Positions 5,451 to 8,781 of a DNA stretch of 8,781 nucleotides are shown here, one piece after another. A program made the translations under genes and the position numbers. This DNA comes from Alphaproteobacteria bacterium (GTDB taxonomy: Bacteria > Pseudomonadota > Alphaproteobacteria > Rhizobiales > Xanthobacteraceae): positions 1-8,781 of the forward strand of contig VAZH01000392.1 of assembly GCA_005884465.1 (NCBI GenBank). Direction: 5' to 3'. How positions within the stretch are numbered: the first letter of the stretch is position 1; each line of letters starts with the position of its first letter. A model generated the notes under the pieces. The model was not told the DNA's origin. It made no database searches and saw only the letters and a program-made list of their open reading frames with translations.

Positions 5451-6380
5451 ATGTCCGATGTCCGCGTGCTCGCCACCGATCTCGAATTTCCGGAAGGGCC
5501 GGTGGTGATGCCGGACGGATCGGTGGTGCTGGTCGAAATCCGCGGCCGGCGGCTGACGCGGGTGTGGCCCGACGGACGCAAAGAGGTGGTCGCGGAAATT
5601 CCTGGCGGCCCCAATGGCGCGGCGATCGGACCCGACGGCAAATGCTATATCTGTAACAATGGCGGGTTCAGCTGGATCCCGTCGCGCGGCACGATGATGC
5701 CGGGCGCTCCCGAACCGCATGAATATATCGGCGGCTCGATCCAGCGCGTCGATCTTGCGACCGGCAGGGTCGAAACGCTGTTCGACAAATGCGGCGAGCA
5801 TCCGCTGAAGGGCCCGAACGATCTGGTGTTCGACCGGCACGGCGGTCTCTGGTTCACCGATCTCGGCAAGCGCCGGGCGCGCGATATGGATGTCGGCGCG
5901 TTCTACTATATCAAGCCCGGAATGAACGAAATTGTCGAAGGCGTATTCGGCATGCTGCCCGCCAATGGCATCGGGCTGTCGCCGGATGAAAACACAGTCT
6001 ACGTCGCGGAAACGCCGACGGCGCGGCTGTGGGCGTTCGATCTCTCCGCGCCGGGAGAGGTAAAGCCGCGCGACGTGATCTATCGCGGCGAGCGCGGCAA
6101 GCCGATCGCAGGCCTTGGAGGCTACCAGATGTTCGATTCGCTCGCGTTGGAAGCTTCCGGCAATATCTGCGTGGCGACCTTGATCTCGGGCTGCATTTCG
6201 GTGATCGCGCCTGATGGCACGATCGTCGAACAGGTGCCGACCGGCGACCGCGTCACCACCAACATCGCCTTCGGCGGACCCGAGCTGAAGACTGCCTACA
6301 TCACGCTGTCGGGCAAGGGCCAACTCGTCGCGATGGACTGGGCGCGGCCCGGCCTGCCGCTGAACTTTCTGAATAAGTGA
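5451..6380 (+). CDS. SMP-30/gluconolactonase/LRE family lactonase
   Basis: This 309-residue six-bladed beta-propeller enzyme would hydrolyse a sugar or related lactone, using one divalent metal ion. The expected metal ligands are visible: Glu15 in FPEGPV, Asn123 in GPNDLVFD, Asn172 in ANGIGLSPDE and Asp229 in FDSLALEASGN. Blade repeats of the form PDG or SPDE with YVAE and WFTD recur along the chain. There is no signal peptide, so it is cytoplasmic. GGAGG (5441-5445) lies 5 bases before the ATG. The GKGQLVAMDWARPGLPLNF ending is typical of the longer, roughly 300-residue members of the family. The exact substrate cannot be read from the sequence. The AraC regulator lies upstream in the same direction, and a GMC dehydrogenase that could supply a lactone lies downstream beyond one gene. 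A candidate operator stands in its leader region. Confidence 0.88.
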   Translation: MSDVRVLATDLEFPEGPVVMPDGSVVLVEIRGRRLTRVWPDGRKEVVAEIPGGPNGAAIGPDGKCYICNNGGFSWIPSRGTMMPGAPEPHEYIGGSIQRVDLATGRVETLFDKCGEHPLKGPNDLVFDRHGGLWFTDLGKRRARDMDVGAFYYIKPGMNEIVEGVFGMLPANGIGLSPDENTVYVAETPTARLWAFDLSAPGEVKPRDVIYRGERGKPIAGLGGYQMFDSLALEASGNICVATLISGCISVIAPDGTIVEQVPTGDRVTTNIAFGGPELKTAYITLSGKGQLVAMDWARPGLPLNFLNK

Positions 6381-6405
6381 TGTAAGTGAGAAGGATGAGA
6401 CAGTT

Positions 6406-6490
6406 CGTCATTGCGAGCGAAGCGAAGCAATCCATAAGGCCACGGACAAGAAAGATGGATTGCTTCGTCGCTTCGCTCCTCGCAATGACG
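6406..6490. repeat. Palindromic intergenic repeat, element 3
   Basis: The left arm (6406-6435, CGTCATTGCGAGCGAAGCG then AAGCAATCCAT) and the right arm (6455-6490, ATGGATTGCTTCGTCGCTTC then GCTCCTCGCAATGACG) are inverted copies that differ only by two 3-base insertions in the right arm. A spacer of about 19 bases separates them. Transcribed, this would fold into a very long hairpin. It fills most of the gap between the lactonase and acetyltransferase genes and closely matches the right arm of element 1. Confidence 0.88.
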
Positions 6491-6511
6491 GCCTAACGAG
6501 CGGAGTATTTA

Positions 6512-7105
6512 ATGCCCTGGCTTGAACCGGTTTCGCTCAGCGGCCGGCACGCGCAGCTGAAACCCTTGTCGCAGGACCATTGCGACGGGCTGACGGAGGC
6601 GGTGAAGGACGGCGAGCTGTGGAAGCTCTGGTACACCTTCATTCCCAGGGCCGAAGACATGCGCAAGGAGATCGATCGCCGGCTCGGGCTGCAGGCGGCG
6701 GGGTCGATGCTGCCGTTCACCGTCTTCGACGCCGACGGCAACATCGCTGGCATGACGACCTATATGAACGTCGATGCGCCGAACCGGCGCGTCGAGATCG
6801 GCTCGACCTGGTATGCCAAGCGCGTGCAGCGCAGCGCCCTCAATACCCAGTGCAAGCTGTTGTTGCTCTCACATGCGTTCGAAAAGCTCGATTGCATCGC
6901 CGTCGAGTTCCGCACGCATTTTTTCAACCACCAGAGCCGGCGCGGCATCGAGCGGTTAGGTGCCAAGCTTGATGGCATTCTGCGCAACCATCAGATCGCG
7001 CCAAACGGAACGCTGCGCGACACCGTGGTTTACAGTATCATCGCCAGCGAATGGCCGACGGTGAAGGCGCATTTGAACTATCAACTCAATGAAAAGCCGC
7101 GGTAG
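6512..7105 (+). CDS. GNAT-family N-acetyltransferase (RimJ/RimL-like)
   Basis: This 197-residue protein of the Acetyltransf_3 type moves an acetyl group from acetyl-CoA to an amine. The substrate is unknown. It could be a protein N-terminus, an amino acid or a small molecule. The core strands are at about residues 68-84 (PFTVFDADGNIAGMTTY) and 95-101 (EIGSTWY). The segment KRVQRSALNTQCKLLLLSHA (103-122) corresponds to the acetyl-CoA pyrophosphate-binding loop and helix, although the usual glycine-rich signature is replaced by Gln-Arg-Ser-Ala. VEFRTHFFNHQSRRGIERLG (131-150) is the conserved Asn..Ser-Arg-Arg region of this subfamily. GGAG (6502-6505) is 6 bases before the ATG. The stop is 20 bases before the GMC gene, which suggests one transcript for both. 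Confidence 0.85.
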   Translation: MPWLEPVSLSGRHAQLKPLSQDHCDGLTEAVKDGELWKLWYTFIPRAEDMRKEIDRRLGLQAAGSMLPFTVFDADGNIAGMTTYMNVDAPNRRVEIGSTWYAKRVQRSALNTQCKLLLLSHAFEKLDCIAVEFRTHFFNHQSRRGIERLGAKLDGILRNHQIAPNGTLRDTVVYSIIASEWPTVKAHLNYQLNEKPR

Positions 7106-7125
7106 CATACCGCCAGAACCTTAAG

Positions 7126-8763
7126 ATGACGGATAGATTCGACTATGTGATCGTGGGCGCGGGCTCCTCCGGGTGCGTGCTCGCCAATCGGCTGAGCGAA
7201 GACGCCGCTACCAGTATCTGCGTGCTCGAAGCCGGCCCGCGCGACTGGCATCCCTACATCCATCTGCCGGCAGGCTTCATCAAGACCTTTCACATGAAGG
7301 GCATCAACTGGGCCTACCAGCAGGAGCCGGGTCCCTGGACCGGGGGCCGCAGCATCTACGCGCCGCGCGGCAAGACGCTGGGCGGCTCCTCCTCGATCAA
7401 CGGTCACATCTACAACCGCGGCCAGCGCCAGGATTTCGACACCTGGGCGCAGCTTGGGAATCGCGGCTGGGGCTATCCGGATGTACTGCCGTATTTCAAG
7501 CGCTTGGAGCGGCGCATCGGCGAGGGCGAGGATACCTATCGCGGGCGTGACGGCAATCTGACCGTCACCACCATGGACTGGAAGGATCCGCTTTGCGAGG
7601 CGTTCATGGCCGGCGCGATCAGTCTCGGCATTCCGCGCAACCCCGATTACAACGGCGCGATCCAGGAGGGCGTGTCCTATGCCCAGCGCACAATCAAGAA
7701 TGGCCTGCGCGTCAGCGCGGCGACCGCCTTTCTGCGGCCCGCGATGAAACGGCCGAATGTCCATGTGCGGACTCATGCGCATGCGACCGAAATCCTGTTC
7801 GAGGGCAAACGCGCGGTCGGCGTGCGCTATATCAAGGGTGGAAGGGGAGGCACTGCGATCGAAGTACGCGCCAACAAGGAAGTGATCCTTGCCGGCGGCG
7901 CCTACAACTCGCCGCAACTCCTGCAATTGTCAGGCGTCGGCTCGCCGGAACTGCTGCAGTCGCTCGGCATCGAGGTTCGCCATGCGCTATCGGGCGTCGG
8001 CGAGGGATTGCAGGACCATTACGCGCCGCGTTCGGTCGCCCGCGTCAAGAACATCAAGACCATCAACGAGCTCAGACGGGGACTCCATCTGTGGGTCGAG
8101 GTGATCAAATGGGCCACGACGCGGCGCGGTCTGCTCTCGCTGTCGCCGACCATGGTCTATTGCTTCTGGCACTCCGGCGAGACCACCGAGAGCTCCGACC
8201 TGCAGCTGACCTTTACGCCCGCAAGTTACAAGGAGGGCGTGCAGGGGGAGCTCGAAGACGAGCCCGGCATGACGGTCGCGTCCTGGCAGCAGCGGCCCGA
8301 AAGCCGCGGCTATGTTCGCGCCCGCTCGGCCGATCCGTTCGAGCCGCCGATCATCCAGACCAATTATCTGGTCGCGGACCTCGACCGCCGCGTCGTCGTC
8401 GCCGGCATGAAGCTCGCCCGGCGGCTGCTGGCATCGGCGCCGCTCGCGCCGTACTACGCATACGAAGATTTTCCCGGACCCGACGTGCAGACCGACGATG
8501 AATTTTTAGCCGCGGCAACGCAACGCGGCACCACGACCTTCCATCCTGGATGCACCTGCCGGATGGGCCCGGCCGACAGCACCTGGGCCGTTGTCGACGA
8601 TCAGCTGCGCGTGCATGGACTGCAAAACCTGCGCGTGATCGATGCCTCGATCATGCCGCGGATGATCTCGGCCAACCTCAACGCCTCGACCATGATGATC
8701 GCAGATAGGGCATCAGACATGATCCGCGGGCGTAAGCTGCCGGAGGCGGGTGTCAGGGGGTAG
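7126..8763 (+). CDS. GMC-family FAD-dependent oxidoreductase (choline dehydrogenase-like)
   Basis: This 545-residue protein is full length for the bacterial BetA/alcohol dehydrogenase branch of the glucose-methanol-choline family, which oxidises alcohols or sugars using FAD. The FAD-binding GAGSSG is at 11-16, with LEAG at 34-37 for the ribose. GMC signature 1 (GKTLGGSSSINGHIYNRG) is at 82-99 and signature 2 (GAYNSPQLLQLSGVG) at 258-272. The catalytic His is His473 in TTFHPGCTCRMG, and the partner Asn is in SANLNAST (probably Asn517). The substrate is not clear. Many members of this branch act on compounds other than choline, and no betaine aldehyde dehydrogenase gene (betB) is nearby. No signal peptide is seen. 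The ATG lacks a good Shine-Dalgarno sequence, so its translation may depend on the upstream acetyltransferase gene. The gene ends 18 bases before the window edge. Confidence 0.92.
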   Translation: MTDRFDYVIVGAGSSGCVLANRLSEDAATSICVLEAGPRDWHPYIHLPAGFIKTFHMKGINWAYQQEPGPWTGGRSIYAPRGKTLGGSSSINGHIYNRGQRQDFDTWAQLGNRGWGYPDVLPYFKRLERRIGEGEDTYRGRDGNLTVTTMDWKDPLCEAFMAGAISLGIPRNPDYNGAIQEGVSYAQRTIKNGLRVSAATAFLRPAMKRPNVHVRTHAHATEILFEGKRAVGVRYIKGGRGGTAIEVRANKEVILAGGAYNSPQLLQLSGVGSPELLQSLGIEVRHALSGVGEGLQDHYAPRSVARVKNIKTINELRRGLHLWVEVIKWATTRRGLLSLSPTMVYCFWHSGETTESSDLQLTFTPASYKEGVQGELEDEPGMTVASWQQRPESRGYVRARSADPFEPPIIQTNYLVADLDRRVVVAGMKLARRLLASAPLAPYYAYEDFPGPDVQTDDEFLAAATQRGTTTFHPGCTCRMGPADSTWAVVDDQLRVHGLQNLRVIDASIMPRMISANLNASTMMIADRASDMIRGRKLPEAGVRG

Positions 8764-8781
8764 CCGGCGTTTAAGAGCCAA

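Noticed and set aside
5193..6323. Minus-strand open frame of 376 codons
   Set aside because: It is antisense to the lactonase and the AraC 3' end. The opposite strand carries complete metal-ligand motifs and a good start site.
7081..7926. Minus-strand open frame of 281 codons opposite the GMC gene
   Set aside because: It mirrors the FAD domain and GMC signatures on the plus strand and has no family likeness of its own.
1..8781. Search for CRISPR arrays, tRNA, rRNA, complete insertion sequences, toxin-antitoxin or phage genes
   Set aside because: No regularly spaced repeats, cloverleaf sequences, transposase motifs or recognisable defence domains were seen on either strand.

Overview
The window looks like a piece of chromosome from a Bradyrhizobium-type alphaproteobacterium (Nitrobacteraceae). 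This rests on high GC with strong G/C third-position bias, on protein families that read like Bradyrhizobium/Rhodopseudomonas versions, and on intergenic palindromic repeats of the kind scattered through those genomes. The ends of three of these repeats match each other. No species can be named from sequence alone.

Layout. Bases 2-163 (+) are the C-terminal end of a membrane transporter, probably of the major facilitator superfamily. A palindromic repeat (171-280) separates it from a convergent intracellular polyhydroxyalkanoate depolymerase gene (phaZ, 306-1486, -). That gene is split into two reading frames at about base 1274, as if a short out-of-frame internal deletion had occurred. Divergent from phaZ are a glutathione S-transferase-like gene (1685-2338, +), preceded by an almost perfect sigma-54 promoter (1555-1571), and a small cupin gene (2660-3097, +). 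A sparse stretch follows, with a Rhizobiales-type repeat and hairpin (3105-3220) and a small hypothetical gene on the minus strand (3389-3667). Next is an exported coiled-coil protein (3858-4232, +), a second palindromic element (4250-4340), and an AraC-family regulator with a GyrI-like effector domain (4473-5309, +).

The right third holds three genes in the same direction: an SMP-30/gluconolactonase-type lactonase (5451-6380), a GNAT acetyltransferase (6512-7105) and a GMC-family flavoprotein oxidoreductase related to choline dehydrogenase (7126-8763). A third palindromic element (6406-6490) separates the lactonase from the other two. The last two genes are 20 bases apart and probably form one transcript.

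How the genes may work together. Most look like independent metabolic, housekeeping or stress genes. The clearest possible links are phaZ with the divergent sigma-54-controlled GST (carbon-store breakdown beside a nitrogen- or stress-type promoter) and the GMC dehydrogenase with the SMP-30 lactonase (oxidation to a lactone, then ring opening). Both are inferences from position. I see no CRISPR array, complete insertion sequence, phage gene, tRNA, rRNA or recognisable defence system, and nothing that is convincingly a new multi-gene system. The points most worth a second look are the broken phaZ, the sigma-54 promoter, the internal ribosome-binding site inside the AraC gene, and the shared ends of the three repeats.
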